Source: Thalassospira sp. MCCC 1A03138
GTDB lineage: Bacteria; Pseudomonadota; Alphaproteobacteria; Rhodospirillales; Thalassospiraceae
Assembly (NCBI RefSeq): GCF_002115785.1
Contig: NZ_JFJY01000001.1
Coordinates: 868,001 to 932,000, forward strand
DNA length: 64,000 nucleotides
Direction of reading: 5' to 3'
The notes under the pieces were generated by a model. It was given only the letters and a program-made list of their open reading frames with translations. It had not been told where the DNA came from and made no database searches. Below, piece after piece: positions 25,606 through 35,310 of this stretch (its first letter is position 1; every line of letters begins with the position of its first letter). A program made the position numbers and the translations under genes.

Positions 25606-26559
25606 ATGGTAAAACGAACACGCAAAGAAGCTGCAAGGCTTGACGAAGCCGCCCGCGCGGGTTGGCTTTATTATTGCGCCGGCAACACGCAGGACGAAAT
25701 CGCCACCAAACTTGGCGTTTCACGCCCCACCGCACAGCGTCTGGTGTCTGCCGCCATTAGCGAAGGTCTGGTCAAAGTCCGCCTTGATCATCCGATTGCG
25801 CGCTGCATGGAACTGGCTGCATCGCTGTGCGAGCAATTTGGCCTAGCCAACTGCGAAGTGGTGCCGACCGATCCCGCCGCCCCCGATGCCATGTTTGGCA
25901 TGGCGCAGACGGCCGCGACCTATCTTGAACGCGTTCTGCAATCCCCCAATCCCAAGATCATTGCGATTGGCACGGGGCGTGCGATGCGCGGCATGGTCGA
26001 TGAAGTTCAACGCGTCGATGCCCGCCATCACAAGATCGTATCCCTTGTCGGGACCATTGCCCATGACGGGGCTGCAAGTTTCTATGATGCGGTCACCGAT
26101 CTGGCGGATCGCACCCGCGCGCCTCACTATCCATTGCCGATCCCGGTAATTGTCGAAAGTGCCGATGTGCGCGCCCAGATGCAGCAACAACCGCCGATGG
26201 ACAATATCATGCATCTTGCCGCCAAGGCCGATGTGCGTTTTGTCGGGGTGGGTGATCTTGGCGCCGATGCACCGCTTTATATCGATGGCTTCATCAGCAG
26301 GGATGAATTGCAATCCCTGCAAAAAAACGGCGGTATCGGCGAAGTCGTCAGCTGGTCATTTGATGAAAATGGCGCGATCCTTGATCACGATGTCAATCAC
26401 CGCGTCACCAGTGCGCCAATCCATATTCCCGCGCAAAACACGATTGCCGTCGCCAAGGGGGCCAAAAAGGTCGCCGCGATTCGCGGGGCAATGCGCGGCA
26501 AACTGATCACCACACTGATCACCGACGAAGCCACCGCCGAAGCTTTGCTGCAAAGCTAG
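25606..26559 (+). CDS. SorC-family transcriptional regulator
   Basis: Sugar-responsive regulator of 317 residues. The N-terminal helix-turn-helix lies near residues 27-50 (NTQDEIATKLGVSRPTAQRL). The C-terminal three-quarters is the SorC/DeoR sugar-binding domain with IAIGTGRAMRGMV, KIVSLVGTIAHDG and the C-terminal NTIAVAKGAKKVAAIRGAM. It sits before a polyol-type ABC transporter operon on the same strand, separated by a terminator, and most likely controls it in response to a phosphorylated or free sugar. Start chosen from GAGGACAGGG upstream of ATG. Confidence 0.93.
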   Translation: MVKRTRKEAARLDEAARAGWLYYCAGNTQDEIATKLGVSRPTAQRLVSAAISEGLVKVRLDHPIARCMELAASLCEQFGLANCEVVPTDPAAPDAMFGMAQTAATYLERVLQSPNPKIIAIGTGRAMRGMVDEVQRVDARHHKIVSLVGTIAHDGAASFYDAVTDLADRTRAPHYPLPIPVIVESADVRAQMQQQPPMDNIMHLAAKADVRFVGVGDLGADAPLYIDGFISRDELQSLQKNGGIGEVVSWSFDENGAILDHDVNHRVTSAPIHIPAQNTIAVAKGAKKVAAIRGAMRGKLITTLITDEATAEALLQS

Positions 26560-26595
26560 GCACCGCAAAACACGTTTTGAATCAATACAGAAATC

Positions 26596-26626
26596 AACCC
26601 CGCCAAAGCTTTTGGCGGGGTTTTCT
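26596..26626 (+). terminator. Intrinsic terminator after the SorC regulator gene
   Basis: AACCCCGCCAAA (26596-26607) pairs with TTTGGCGGGGTT (26611-26622) around GCT, followed by TTCTTGTT. It separates the regulator gene from the transporter operon. Confidence 0.88.
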
Positions 26627-26651
26627 TGTTGCAGCGCAAAAACGATTTCGT

Positions 26652-26704
26652 TTGACAAGGCATCCTTAAATTGAGTGAATGCTCATTACCTGAACAAATG
26701 ATCA
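26652..26704 (+). promoter_or_regulatory. Candidate promoter and tandem operators of the polyol ABC operon
   Basis: TTGACA (26652-26657) is 17 bases before GTGAAT (26675-26680), a plausible sigma-70 promoter. Two related 14-base motifs overlap or follow it: TGAGTGAATGCTCA (26672-26685) and TGAACAAATGATCA (26691-26704). They share TGA-N3-AATG-N-TCA and lie 19 bases apart. Their position fits repression by the upstream SorC-family protein. Confidence 0.45.
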
Positions 26705-26754
26705 AACGGGCAAGATAATTTGCCCATCGGGTACACAGTCCTTTGGGAGGAACT

Positions 26755-28068
26755 ATGAAACGCGTAACGGGAGCAGCGCTTTGCGCGCTGTTGGCAGGCG
26801 GTGTCGCATTCTCCGCCAATGCCGAAACAAAACTTACCATTGCTACCGTGAACAACGGTGACATGATCCGCATGCAAAAGCTGACGGATGACTTCACCTC
26901 CAAAAACCCCGACATTTCCCTTGAATGGGTTACGCTCGAAGAAAACACCCTGCGTCAGCGTGTTACCACCGACATCGCCACCAAGGGCGGTCAGTATGAC
27001 ATCATGACCATCGGCACCTACGAGGTTCCGATCTGGGCCGAAAAGGGCTGGCTGGCACCGCTCGATAACCTTGGTGCCGATTACGATACCGATGACATCA
27101 TGCCCGCCATCCGTTCCGCCGTAAGCAACGATGGCAAGCTTTATGCGGCACCTTTCTATGCCGAAAGCTCGATGATGATGTACCGCACCGATCTGTTTGA
27201 AAAAGCAGGCATCACCATCAATGGTCGCCTGACCTGGGACCAGACTCTCGACATCGCCAAAAAGCTTCATGACCCGGATAACGGTGTTTATGGCATCTGC
27301 CTGCGCGGCAAGGCCGGCTGGGGCGAAAACATGGCGCTGATCACCACCATGGGCAATGCCTATGGCGCACGCCTGTTTGACGAGAACTGGAACCCGACCT
27401 TCGACAGTGCCGAATGGAAAAACGCCCTCGACATGTATGTCGAAATTCTCGGCAAATATGGTCCTCCGGGCGCAACCTCGAACGGCTTTAACGAAAACCT
27501 TTCGCTGTTCAACTCGGGCAAATGCGGCATGTGGATTGATGCAACCGTTGCAGCATCCTTTGTCAGCAACCCCAAAGAATCGACCGTTGCCGACAAGGTC
27601 GGCTTCACCGAAGCCCCCTGTGCTGAGACCTGCACTGGTGCCAACTGGCTCTGGGCATGGAACCTTGGCATTCCGACCGGCTCCCAGAAAGTCGAAGCCG
27701 CCCAGAAATTCATCGCTTGGGCAACCTCGAAAGACTATCTCGAACTCGTAGCCTCCAAAGAAGGCTGGGCCAACGTTCCGCCGGGTACCCGTATGTCCCT
27801 GTACGAAAACCCGAAATATCTGGAAGCCGCACCTTTCGCTGACGAAACCCTTCTCGCCATCGACAGTGCCGATCCGATCAATTCGACCATGAAGCCGAAG
27901 CCCTATGTCGGCGTTCAGTTTGCCGCGATCCCTGAATTCCAGGGTATCGGCACCACGGTAGGCCAGCAGTTCTCTGCCGCATTGGCCGGTTCCTCGACTG
28001 TTGAAGATGCGCTTGCATCCGCACAGTCAAGCACCGACCGCACCATGCGCAAGGCTGGTTACTACTGA
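26755..28068 (+). CDS. Polyol/sugar ABC transporter substrate-binding protein
   Basis: Periplasmic binding protein of the family 1 (maltose-type) class, 437 residues from the ATG at 26755, which follows GGGAGGAACT; an in-frame TTG 12 bases upstream is not the start. The signal peptide MKRVTGAALCALLAGGVAFS probably ends at ANA. The mature part starts ETKLTIATVNNGDM and has typical RQRVTTDIATKGGQYDIM and FYAESSMMMYRTDLFEKAG segments. Its order with two permeases, an ATPase and a short-chain dehydrogenase resembles sorbitol/mannitol smo-type operons, so a polyol is the likely ligand. The exact substrate cannot be read from the sequence. Confidence 0.92.
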   Translation: MKRVTGAALCALLAGGVAFSANAETKLTIATVNNGDMIRMQKLTDDFTSKNPDISLEWVTLEENTLRQRVTTDIATKGGQYDIMTIGTYEVPIWAEKGWLAPLDNLGADYDTDDIMPAIRSAVSNDGKLYAAPFYAESSMMMYRTDLFEKAGITINGRLTWDQTLDIAKKLHDPDNGVYGICLRGKAGWGENMALITTMGNAYGARLFDENWNPTFDSAEWKNALDMYVEILGKYGPPGATSNGFNENLSLFNSGKCGMWIDATVAASFVSNPKESTVADKVGFTEAPCAETCTGANWLWAWNLGIPTGSQKVEAAQKFIAWATSKDYLELVASKEGWANVPPGTRMSLYENPKYLEAAPFADETLLAIDSADPINSTMKPKPYVGVQFAAIPEFQGIGTTVGQQFSAALAGSSTVEDALASAQSSTDRTMRKAGYY

Positions 28069-28140
28069 TGCATGACGGGCCAGGATGCCGCACCTAGTGC
28101 AATGAATTCTGGCCTGTGCCTCCTTGACCTGATGAACTTG

Positions 28141-28172
28141 GGGTGGCGGCACTTCTGACCGCCACCCTCTTT
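28141..28172 (+). terminator. Partial terminator between binding-protein and permease genes
   Basis: GGGTGGCGG (28141-28149) pairs with CCGCCACCC (28159-28167), followed by TCTTT. Such an intergenic hairpin commonly lowers transcription of the permease genes relative to the binding protein or protects the upstream mRNA. Confidence 0.6.
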
Positions 28173-28216
28173 CCATCCGGATCGAGGCAACAGGGACTTC
28201 AAACAGGGAGCACATC

Positions 28217-29089
28217 ATGTCGACACGGTCCTCTACCCTGACCGGGCGCATTATGTCTGCACCGTCGATCATCGCCTTGTTTTTGTGGATGATCGTGCCG
28301 TTGGGCATGACAATTTATTTTTCGTTCCTGCGTTACAACCTTCTTTCGCCCGGTATGGAAGAATGGGTTGGTACGCTGAACTATGAATTCTTCCTGACCG
28401 ACCCGGCGTTCTTTGCGTCGCTGGCCAATACGCTTCTGCTTGTCGGATCGGTACTTGTGATCACGGTGGTCGGCGGTGTTCTGCTGGGCCTGATGCTTGA
28501 TCAGCCGATTTTCGGCCGCGGTATCCTGCGCCTGCTGGTGATTGCCCCCTTCTTCATCATGCCGACCGTGAATGCGCTGGTTTGGAAAAACCTTCTGATG
28601 CATCCGGTGTCGGGCATGTTTGCCTGGATTGCCAATTCGCTTGGCTTCCAGTCAATCGACTGGTTTTCCGAAGCCCCGCTAACGGCCATCATCATCATGG
28701 TATCGTGGCAATGGCTGCCCTTTGCCGTGCTGATCCTGCTGACCGCCCTTCAATCGCTTGACCGCGACCAAAAGGAAGCCGCCCAGATGGATGGTGCCGG
28801 CCCGGTTTCGATTTTCTTCTATATCACGCTACCCCACCTCAGCCGTGCGATCACGGTGGTCGTGCTGATCGAAACGATCTTCCTGCTGACCGTGTTTGCC
28901 GAGATTTTCGTGACAACCGGTGGCGGTCCCGGGCTTGCAACCACCAATATCGCCTTCCTCGTCTATACGCAGGCCCTGCTGCAATACGACATTGGCGGCG
29001 CATCGGCGGGCGGTATCGTTGCTGTCGTTCTGGCAAATATCGTGGCGATCTTCCTGATCCGCCTCATTGGCAAGAACCTGGACAGGTAG
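28217..29089 (+). CDS. Polyol/sugar ABC transporter permease, MalF type
   Basis: Inner-membrane permease of 290 residues with about six helices. The cytoplasmic EAA loop is present near residue 190 (EAAQMDGAGPVSIFFYITLP), which contacts the ATPase. The N-terminal ALFLWMIVPLGMTIYFSFLR is the usual first helix of this class. It begins 148 bases after the binding-protein gene and is followed directly by the second permease gene. The two form the heterodimeric channel of the importer. Confidence 0.93.
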   Translation: MSTRSSTLTGRIMSAPSIIALFLWMIVPLGMTIYFSFLRYNLLSPGMEEWVGTLNYEFFLTDPAFFASLANTLLLVGSVLVITVVGGVLLGLMLDQPIFGRGILRLLVIAPFFIMPTVNALVWKNLLMHPVSGMFAWIANSLGFQSIDWFSEAPLTAIIIMVSWQWLPFAVLILLTALQSLDRDQKEAAQMDGAGPVSIFFYITLPHLSRAITVVVLIETIFLLTVFAEIFVTTGGGPGLATTNIAFLVYTQALLQYDIGGASAGGIVAVVLANIVAIFLIRLIGKNLDR

Positions 29090-29099
29090 GGGACACGAG

Positions 29100-29930
29100 A
29101 TGGAAAACAAACAAACAGCCCTTGGCCATATCGGTTTTTCGATCTTTGCCTGGATTGTCGGGCTTCTGATTTTCTTCCCGATTTTCTGGATGGTCCTGAC
29201 CAGCTTCAAGACCGAGCTTGAAGCCGTATCGATCCCGCCAAGCTTCATGTCGTTCGACTGGACGCTGGAAAACTACGCCGAGGTACAGGCACGGTCCGAT
29301 TATTTCCGCTTTGCCATGAATTCGGTCATCCTCTCGGTTGGCTCCACCCTGGTGGGTCTGCTTTTTGCCGTGCCCTGTGCATGGGCGATGGCATTCAATC
29401 CGACCAAACGGACCAAGGATGCCCTGCTCTGGATGCTGTCGACCAAGATGATGCCGCCGGTTGGCGTATTGGTCCCGATCTATCTGGTGTTTCGCGACTG
29501 GGGCCTGCTCGATACCCGGTTCGGTCTGATCATGGTTCTGTTCCTGATGAACCTGCCGATCATGGTCTGGATGCTTTACACCTATTTCAAGGAAATCCCG
29601 TCCGACATCCTTGAAGCCGCCCGCATGGATGGGGCCACTTTGCCCAAGGAAATCATCTTTGTGCTGTTGCCAATGGCGGTTCCGGGCATTGCATCGACCA
29701 TGCTGCTCAACATCATCCTGGCCTGGAACGAAGCTTTCTGGACCCTGAATCTGACCACCGCCGATGCTGCCCCGCTGACCGCTTTCATTGCCTCCTATTC
29801 CAGTCCCGAAGGGCTGTTCTGGGCAAAGCTTTCAGCCGCATCGACGATGGCGGTTGCACCGATTCTGATCATCGGCTGGTTCTCGCAGAAACAGCTTGTT
29901 CGTGGCCTGACATTTGGCGCGGTCAAGTAA
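29100..29930 (+). CDS. Polyol/sugar ABC transporter permease, MalG type
   Basis: Second permease of the importer, 276 residues from ATG 29100, which is preceded by TAGGGGACACGAG; the frame also runs from 29067 inside the previous gene but that start is less likely. About six membrane helices. The EAA loop reads LEAARMDGATLPKEIIFVLL. The early PIFWMVLTSFKTELEAVSIP and the middle KMMPPVGVLVPIYL segments are typical of MalG/SmoG-like proteins. Confidence 0.93.
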   Translation: MENKQTALGHIGFSIFAWIVGLLIFFPIFWMVLTSFKTELEAVSIPPSFMSFDWTLENYAEVQARSDYFRFAMNSVILSVGSTLVGLLFAVPCAWAMAFNPTKRTKDALLWMLSTKMMPPVGVLVPIYLVFRDWGLLDTRFGLIMVLFLMNLPIMVWMLYTYFKEIPSDILEAARMDGATLPKEIIFVLLPMAVPGIASTMLLNIILAWNEAFWTLNLTTADAAPLTAFIASYSSPEGLFWAKLSAASTMAVAPILIIGWFSQKQLVRGLTFGAVK

Positions 29931-29969
29931 CCGCCGCCTGATCGAAATTCAACAAGAAGGAACACCGAA

Positions 29970-30977
29970 ATGGGTGCTATCCGACTGGAAAAAGTCAAGA
30001 AAACCTTTGGAACGCTGGATGTTATTCCGGGTGTTGATCTTGATATCAATGATGGTGAATTTGTTGTCTTTGTCGGCCCATCAGGCTGTGGCAAATCCAC
30101 TTTGCTGCGCCTGATCGCCGGTCTTGAAGACGTCACTGATGGCAAAATCCTGATCAACGGTACTGACGTCGCCAACGAGGCACCGGCAAAACGCGGTCTT
30201 TCGATGGTGTTTCAGTCCTACGCGCTTTATCCGCACATGACGGTCTATAACAACATTGCCTTTGGCCTGAAAATGGCCGGGGAAAGCAAGGCTGTCATCG
30301 ACGAAAAGGTCCAGAACGCGGCCAAAATCCTTAACCTGACAGACTATCTGGAACGCCGCCCCGGCGCGCTTTCCGGGGGGCAGCGCCAGCGTGTCGCAAT
30401 CGGTCGTGCGATTGTGCGTAACCCGGCGGCCTTTCTGTTTGATGAACCGCTCTCAAACCTTGATGCAGCCCTTCGCGTCAATATGCGCCTTGAAATCACC
30501 GGCCTTCATCAGGAACTGAAAACCACGATGATCTATGTGACCCACGATCAGGTCGAAGCCATGACCATGGCCGACAAGATTGTTGTGTTGCAGGCAGGTC
30601 GGGTGGAGCAGGTCGGCAAACCGATGGAACTGTATAACAATCCCGCCAACAAGTTTGTCGCGGGCTTTATCGGGTCGCCGAAAATGAACTTCCTCGGTGG
30701 CGACTACGCCCGAAAATATGACTGCCACGAAGTCGGCATTCGCCCCGAACATGTCGCCGTCAGTACCGAAAGCGGCGATCTTCCCGCAACCGTCAAGATT
30801 GCCGAACATCTTGGTGCCGAAACCTATCTGCACGTCAATGCAGACGGCTTTGGGCCGATGACCGTGCGTGCAACCGGCGAAGTTCCGCTGGGCGAACATG
30901 ACAAGATCTGGCTGACCCCGGAACGGGACCGCATCCATCGTTTTGACGCGAACGGCATCGCACTGGGCAAGCTCTAG
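29970..30977 (+). CDS. ABC transporter ATP-binding protein, MalK/UgpC type
   Basis: Drives the polyol importer by ATP hydrolysis at the cytoplasmic face. The 335-residue protein has Walker [10 protein letters not shown] at 36-44, the Q-loop [12 protein letters not shown], the signature LSGGQ at 134-138, Walker B FLFDEP at 155-160 with LSNLD after it, and the switch His in [10 protein letters not shown]. The C-terminal TOBE/OB domain (about 235-335) contains GIRPEHV. Start follows AAGAAGGAACACCGAA. All catalytic residues are intact. Confidence 0.95.
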   Translation: MGAIRLEKVKKTFGTLDVIPGVDLDINDGEFVVFVGPSGCGKSTLLRLIAGLEDVTDGKILINGTDVANEAPAKRGLSMVFQSYALYPHMTVYNNIAFGLKMAGESKAVIDEKVQNAAKILNLTDYLERRPGALSGGQRQRVAIGRAIVRNPAAFLFDEPLSNLDAALRVNMRLEITGLHQELKTTMIYVTHDQVEAMTMADKIVVLQAGRVEQVGKPMELYNNPANKFVAGFIGSPKMNFLGGDYARKYDCHEVGIRPEHVAVSTESGDLPATVKIAEHLGAETYLHVNADGFGPMTVRATGEVPLGEHDKIWLTPERDRIHRFDANGIALGKL

Positions 30978-31054
30978 GATTTCCAAACAACCGGGCCGCA
31001 TTACCCCACACGCCGTGCGACCCCGCCTGACCACCACAAGAATGTGAGACCAAA

Positions 31055-31825
31055 ATGTACCTTAAAAAGTTCGATCTTACCGGACGCCGCGCCTATGTCA
31101 CCGGGGGCGGTCGCGCAATTGGCCTGTCATGCTGCGAGGCACTGGCCGAAGCAGGCGCGCATGTCATTATCGGTGACATCAGCGAAGGTGTGGCCGAAGA
31201 AGGCCGTGATTACCTGAAATCAAAGGGCTACACCGCCGATATCGACATCATGGATGTCACCAACACCGATCAGGTCCGCACCAGTGCCGAAAAAATGGGC
31301 CGTGAAGGCGGCGTGGACATTCTGGTCAACAATGCCGGTATCGCACGTTCCGAAACCCCGGCTGAAACCGTGACCGATGAACATTGGCTTAACGTCATTG
31401 ACGTCAACCTGAACGGCACATTCTGGTGCTGCCGCGAATTTGGCAAACAGATGCTGGCCAAGAAAAACGGTGTGATCGTCAATGTCGGCTCCATGTCGGG
31501 CTTCATCGTCAACAAGCCGCAGGAACAGGCCTATTACAATGCATCCAAGGCCGCCGTGCATCATCTGACCAAATCGCTGGCTGCCGAATGGGGCGGACGC
31601 GGCGTGCGCGTCAATGCGGTTGCACCGACCTATATCGCAACACCGCTAAATGAATTCGTGAAATCCAAGCCGGACATGTATGACGCCTGGATCAATGGTA
31701 CCCCGATGGCCCGCCTTGGCCTGACCGAGGAAATCGGATCGGTTGTGCTGTTCCTGGCATCCGACGCGTCCAGCCTGATGACCGGCTCCATTGTCCTGGC
31801 TGATGGGGGTTATACCTGCTGGTAA
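31055..31825 (+). CDS. Short-chain dehydrogenase, probable polyol dehydrogenase
   Basis: Classical SDR of 256 residues. The NAD(P)-binding motif is TGGGRAIG at 16-23 and NNAG follows at 92-95. The catalytic triad is Ser146 or 148, Tyr161 and Lys165 (YYNASK). The C-terminal SLMTGSIVLADGGYTCW is the usual end. It is the last gene of the ABC operon, 77 bases after the ATPase gene, so it probably oxidises the imported polyol to a ketose. Candidates are sorbitol, mannitol, arabinitol or xylitol. A terminator follows. Confidence 0.9.
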   Translation: MYLKKFDLTGRRAYVTGGGRAIGLSCCEALAEAGAHVIIGDISEGVAEEGRDYLKSKGYTADIDIMDVTNTDQVRTSAEKMGREGGVDILVNNAGIARSETPAETVTDEHWLNVIDVNLNGTFWCCREFGKQMLAKKNGVIVNVGSMSGFIVNKPQEQAYYNASKAAVHHLTKSLAAEWGGRGVRVNAVAPTYIATPLNEFVKSKPDMYDAWINGTPMARLGLTEEIGSVVLFLASDASSLMTGSIVLADGGYTCW

Positions 31826-31889
31826 GGCACAGGTAAAACTGTTGATCGCATTGTCCTGAAGCTTCTGCGATCAGGTCAGGACCGTGGTG

Positions 31890-31932
31890 GAACGGGGCGT
31901 GGTTGTGGGACCTACGCCCCGTTCACCTTTTT
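31890..31932 (+). terminator. Intrinsic terminator after the polyol operon
   Basis: GAACGGGGCGT (31890-31900) pairs with ACGCCCCGTTC (31914-31924) around a 13-base loop, followed by ACCTTTTT. It sits at the meeting point with the convergent glycosylase gene. Confidence 0.85.
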
Positions 31933-33154
31933 AGCCTTGATGCTGACCGGCAAGATACACCGAAAACGGATTGCACGGGACAACCGCGACACCCGAAAGC
32001 CCCAAAAACCGCGCCAGTCGCGACAGATGCACCATCAGATCGCCCGCAACGGTGGCCGCATCACAAGCGTCTTCCAGATGCGCGCTCTGCACCCGAAGAA
32101 CCCCTTCCTGCCGATCTGATTTCAGATCAACTCGCGCAACAAATTCCCCCTTCTGCATGAACGGCAGAACGTAATAGCCATATTGCCGTTTTTCCGCCGG
32201 GACATAAATTTCGATCCGGTAATTGAAACCGAAAATCCGTTCCACCCGGTCGCGTTCCCACATGATCGGATCAAACGGCACCATCAGGGCGGTTGGCTTT
32301 GCCCGGCAGCGCGGATTGACATGCGGGCACAAATATCCCGGCTGTTTCCAGCCCTCGACATCCGCCTGCAACAAAGTGCCGTCTTCGACCATTTCGGCAA
32401 CCCGTGCCTTGGCATCCTCTGTCGGCAGGCGGAAATACTTCCGAAGATCAGCCTCGGTCGCGATGCCCATCGCAGCAATCCCGTTGCGGATCAGGGCACG
32501 CTGGGCTTCGGCACGCGGCATGGCAGGTTCAAGCGCCTCCGGGCCGATGATCCGTTCGGGCAGATCATAGACCCGCTCGAAACTGGTGCGCCGTTTGCGC
32601 GCCATCACCTGCCCGCTCCAGAACAGGAATTCCATCGCGGTTTTGGTTTTCGACCATCCCCACCATTTCGAACTTGATGCGCCTTCCTGTTCCAGATCAC
32701 TGGCGGCAAGTGCCCCTTCCTTTTCGATCCGATCCAGAATGCTGCGCACAAATTCAGGATGATCACGGATCATTTTGGCGATCTGCCCCCAGGTGCCTTT
32801 GCCCTCGGCGGCATCCGCCATGCGCCAGCGATAAAACCCGTAATCCTCGACCGGGATCATCGATGCCTCATGGCCCCAATATTCAAACAACCGCCGCTGC
32901 CGGGCGTTGCCCCAGCTCAGTTGATCAAGGTCCGCCGGGTCATAAACGCCAAGCCGCGAAAAAACCGGCATATAATGCGCACGCGTCAGAACATTGACAC
33001 TGTCGACCTGTAACATGCCGGTCTGGCGAATGGCTTTCATGATCCGGCGCTTGGTCACCGGGCGGCTTTCGTCCTGATCAAACCCCTGCGCGGCAAGGGC
33101 CAGATTGCGCGCCTGTCGGGCGGACACGGAAATCGCGGCTTTGTCGTTAATCAT
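31931..33154 (-). CDS. YcaQ/AlkX-type DNA glycosylase family protein
   Basis: A 407-residue protein of the HTH_42 (AlkZ/YcaQ) superfamily built of winged-helix units. In the N-terminal part TGMLQVDSVNVL holds the catalytic QxD motif (Gln49-Val-Asp51); the AlkZ branch has QxQ, so this belongs to the AlkX/YcaQ branch, which unhooks interstrand crosslinks and some N-alkylated bases. Other family segments are FEYWGHEASMIP, MVPFDPIMWERDRVERIFGF and the C-terminal DLKSDRQEGVLRVQ. Its activity is known from family members and not tested here. It is convergent with the polyol operon. Confidence 0.9.
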   Translation of the reverse strand: MINDKAAISVSARQARNLALAAQGFDQDESRPVTKRRIMKAIRQTGMLQVDSVNVLTRAHYMPVFSRLGVYDPADLDQLSWGNARQRRLFEYWGHEASMIPVEDYGFYRWRMADAAEGKGTWGQIAKMIRDHPEFVRSILDRIEKEGALAASDLEQEGASSSKWWGWSKTKTAMEFLFWSGQVMARKRRTSFERVYDLPERIIGPEALEPAMPRAEAQRALIRNGIAAMGIATEADLRKYFRLPTEDAKARVAEMVEDGTLLQADVEGWKQPGYLCPHVNPRCRAKPTALMVPFDPIMWERDRVERIFGFNYRIEIYVPAEKRQYGYYVLPFMQKGEFVARVDLKSDRQEGVLRVQSAHLEDACDAATVAGDLMVHLSRLARFLGLSGVAVVPCNPFSVYLAGQHQG

Positions 33155-33370
33155 GGTGGCCTTTGAAAAATCGCAAAGAAAAACAGTGTGATGGTATCAT
33201 ACCCTCCTGACAATTATGTCAGTAGATTGCAGGAACATTTCGGTGGGTCGGATCGTTTCCTATGGCCGGTTTCTATTCCCCGCGGTTTCTATGCCTTGTG
33301 GCATCTATGTTTCTGCCATCTTTGATCCTGACCATGTTTTCAACCCGATGAAGCAACCAAACAGGCATCC

Positions 33371-35299
33371 ATGGAACTCAAACAAATCCTGATCCTTGCC
33401 ATTCTTGTCGGAACGGTCGTCATGTTCCTGTGGGGGCGCTGGCGTCATGACATGGTTGCGATGGCATCCCTGCTCTGCTGCGTGGTCGCGGGGCTAGTGC
33501 CGGTTGATGGGGCCTTTCAGGGTTTCGGTCATCCGGCGGTGATCACGGTTGCCTGTATCCTGATCCTGTCATCGGCACTTCAGCAATCAGGCGCGGTCGA
33601 TAACCTGACCCGCATGGTTCTACCGCAATCCGCCGGTCCGGTCGTGACCATGGCTGCCCTCAGCCTGCTGGCCGCCATCCTGTCGGCCTTCATGAACAAT
33701 GTCGGCGCGCTGGCCCTTCTGATGCCCGTCGCCCTGCAAATCGCCGCCAAACAGAACCTGCCACCGGGCAAAATCCTTATGCCTCTGGCCTTCGGATCTA
33801 TCCTAGGCGGCATGACCACCCTGATCGGGACCCCGCCCAACCTGATCGTTGCCGGTTTCCGCGCCGAGGCCGGCGAGGGCGGCTTTACGATGTTTGACTA
33901 CACTCCGGTCGGGATTGTTGTTGCCGCCGCCGGTCTGGTTTTCGTAATGGTGTTTGGCCGCTGGCTTGTTCCCACCCGCGAACGCGCAGGGGCCGAGGGC
34001 TTTGAAACCGGCTCCTACCTGACCGAGGCGCGTATTGCCGCGGGCAGCAAGGCGATCGGCATGATGCTGCGCGATGTAAACCGCGAACTTGAAAAGGGCG
34101 ACGCGCAGGTCATCGGCCTGATCCGCAACGAAAAACGCATTCCCGCCCCCAACCCTTATCGCGAACTTTATGAAAACGACATCCTGATCATCGAGGCCGA
34201 CCCCGAAGCACTTGCCGTAGCTCTTTCCGCCCTTGATCTGAAACTCGAAGAAGAATTACGCGACCTCGAAGCGCAGGAAAAGGAAGCTAAACAACTCGAA
34301 AAAGCCGAAAATTCGAATGAAAAAGCCGATTCTGATGCAAAATCTACGGCCACAGCGTCTTCGAAGACCGAAAAACATGCCAAAACACCCCAAACAGATG
34401 CGGAAAACCCGGATAACAGCCGACGCGGCGCGATCCAGTCCGATGACATTGCGCTCATGGAACTGGCGATTTTGCCGAACTCCGGCTTTATCGGCCGGTC
34501 CGCCACCGATATCCATCTGCGCACCCGGTATGGCGTAAACCTTTTGGCGGTGTCGCGGCAGGGGCAACGCTCGATGGCGCGGTTGCGTACCATGTCAATG
34601 AAGGCCGGCGACGTGCTTTTGATGCAAGGTCCGCCCGAAGCCATTCATGATTTTGCATCGCGCCTTGGCTGTGTGCCGCTGGCGCAACGCGCGCTTCGCA
34701 TCCCCGACAATGCTCAGGCGCTAAAGGCCACGGGCATCATGGCCGCGGCCATCGGTGCTGCCGCCTTTGGCGTCATGCCCGCTGCCGTTGCCTTTGCCAT
34801 CGGGGTTCTGATCGCCATGGTGGCGCGCGTGGTGGCACCGCGCAATGTCTATGACGCGGTGGACTGGCCGGTGATTGTCCTGCTTGCCGCCCTGATCCCG
34901 GTGGCAAATGCCATGGAAACCACCGGCACGGCCGATCTGGTTGCCCGCTTCCTGTTAAACTGGGTCGCACAGGGGAATGCCATCATCGCCCTTGGCCTGA
35001 TCCTGATCATCACCATGACACTCTCGGATTTCATGAACAATGCCGCCACGGCGGCCGTCATGTGCCCGATTGCAATTGGCAGTGCCGCACAACTCGACGC
35101 CAATCCTGACGCCTTCCTGATGGCGGTCGCCATCGGCGCATCCTGCGCCTTCCTGACCCCGATTGGCCACCAGAACAACACACTCATCCTCGGCCCCGGC
35201 GGCTTCCGCTTTGGTGATTACTGGCGGCTCGGCCTGCCGATTGAAATCATCGTGGTGGCGGTTGGGGTGCCTATGCTTCTATGGGTTTGGCCGCTGTAA
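33371..35299 (+). CDS. SLC13-family (divalent anion) transporter with two RCK_C domains
   Basis: Membrane protein of 642 residues. N-terminal and C-terminal groups of helices (about 1-205 and 450-642) carry the repeated motifs of this family: NNVGALALLMPVA with GTPPNLIVAGF, and DFMNNAATAAVM with GHQNNTLILGPGG. Between them are two TrkA-C (RCK_C) regulatory domains at about 207-285 and 355-430. They are joined by a very polar Lys/Glu/Ala/Ser linker (about 290-353) that begins EEELRDLEAQEKEAK. Such transporters move sulfate, dicarboxylates or related anions. The substrate is not identified. No partner gene lies beside it. Confidence 0.93.
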   Translation: MELKQILILAILVGTVVMFLWGRWRHDMVAMASLLCCVVAGLVPVDGAFQGFGHPAVITVACILILSSALQQSGAVDNLTRMVLPQSAGPVVTMAALSLLAAILSAFMNNVGALALLMPVALQIAAKQNLPPGKILMPLAFGSILGGMTTLIGTPPNLIVAGFRAEAGEGGFTMFDYTPVGIVVAAAGLVFVMVFGRWLVPTRERAGAEGFETGSYLTEARIAAGSKAIGMMLRDVNRELEKGDAQVIGLIRNEKRIPAPNPYRELYENDILIIEADPEALAVALSALDLKLEEELRDLEAQEKEAKQLEKAENSNEKADSDAKSTATASSKTEKHAKTPQTDAENPDNSRRGAIQSDDIALMELAILPNSGFIGRSATDIHLRTRYGVNLLAVSRQGQRSMARLRTMSMKAGDVLLMQGPPEAIHDFASRLGCVPLAQRALRIPDNAQALKATGIMAAAIGAAAFGVMPAAVAFAIGVLIAMVARVVAPRNVYDAVDWPVIVLLAALIPVANAMETTGTADLVARFLLNWVAQGNAIIALGLILIITMTLSDFMNNAATAAVMCPIAIGSAAQLDANPDAFLMAVAIGASCAFLTPIGHQNNTLILGPGGFRFGDYWRLGLPIEIIVVAVGVPMLLWVWPL

Positions 35300-35310
35300 C
35301 GGAATGCGGG

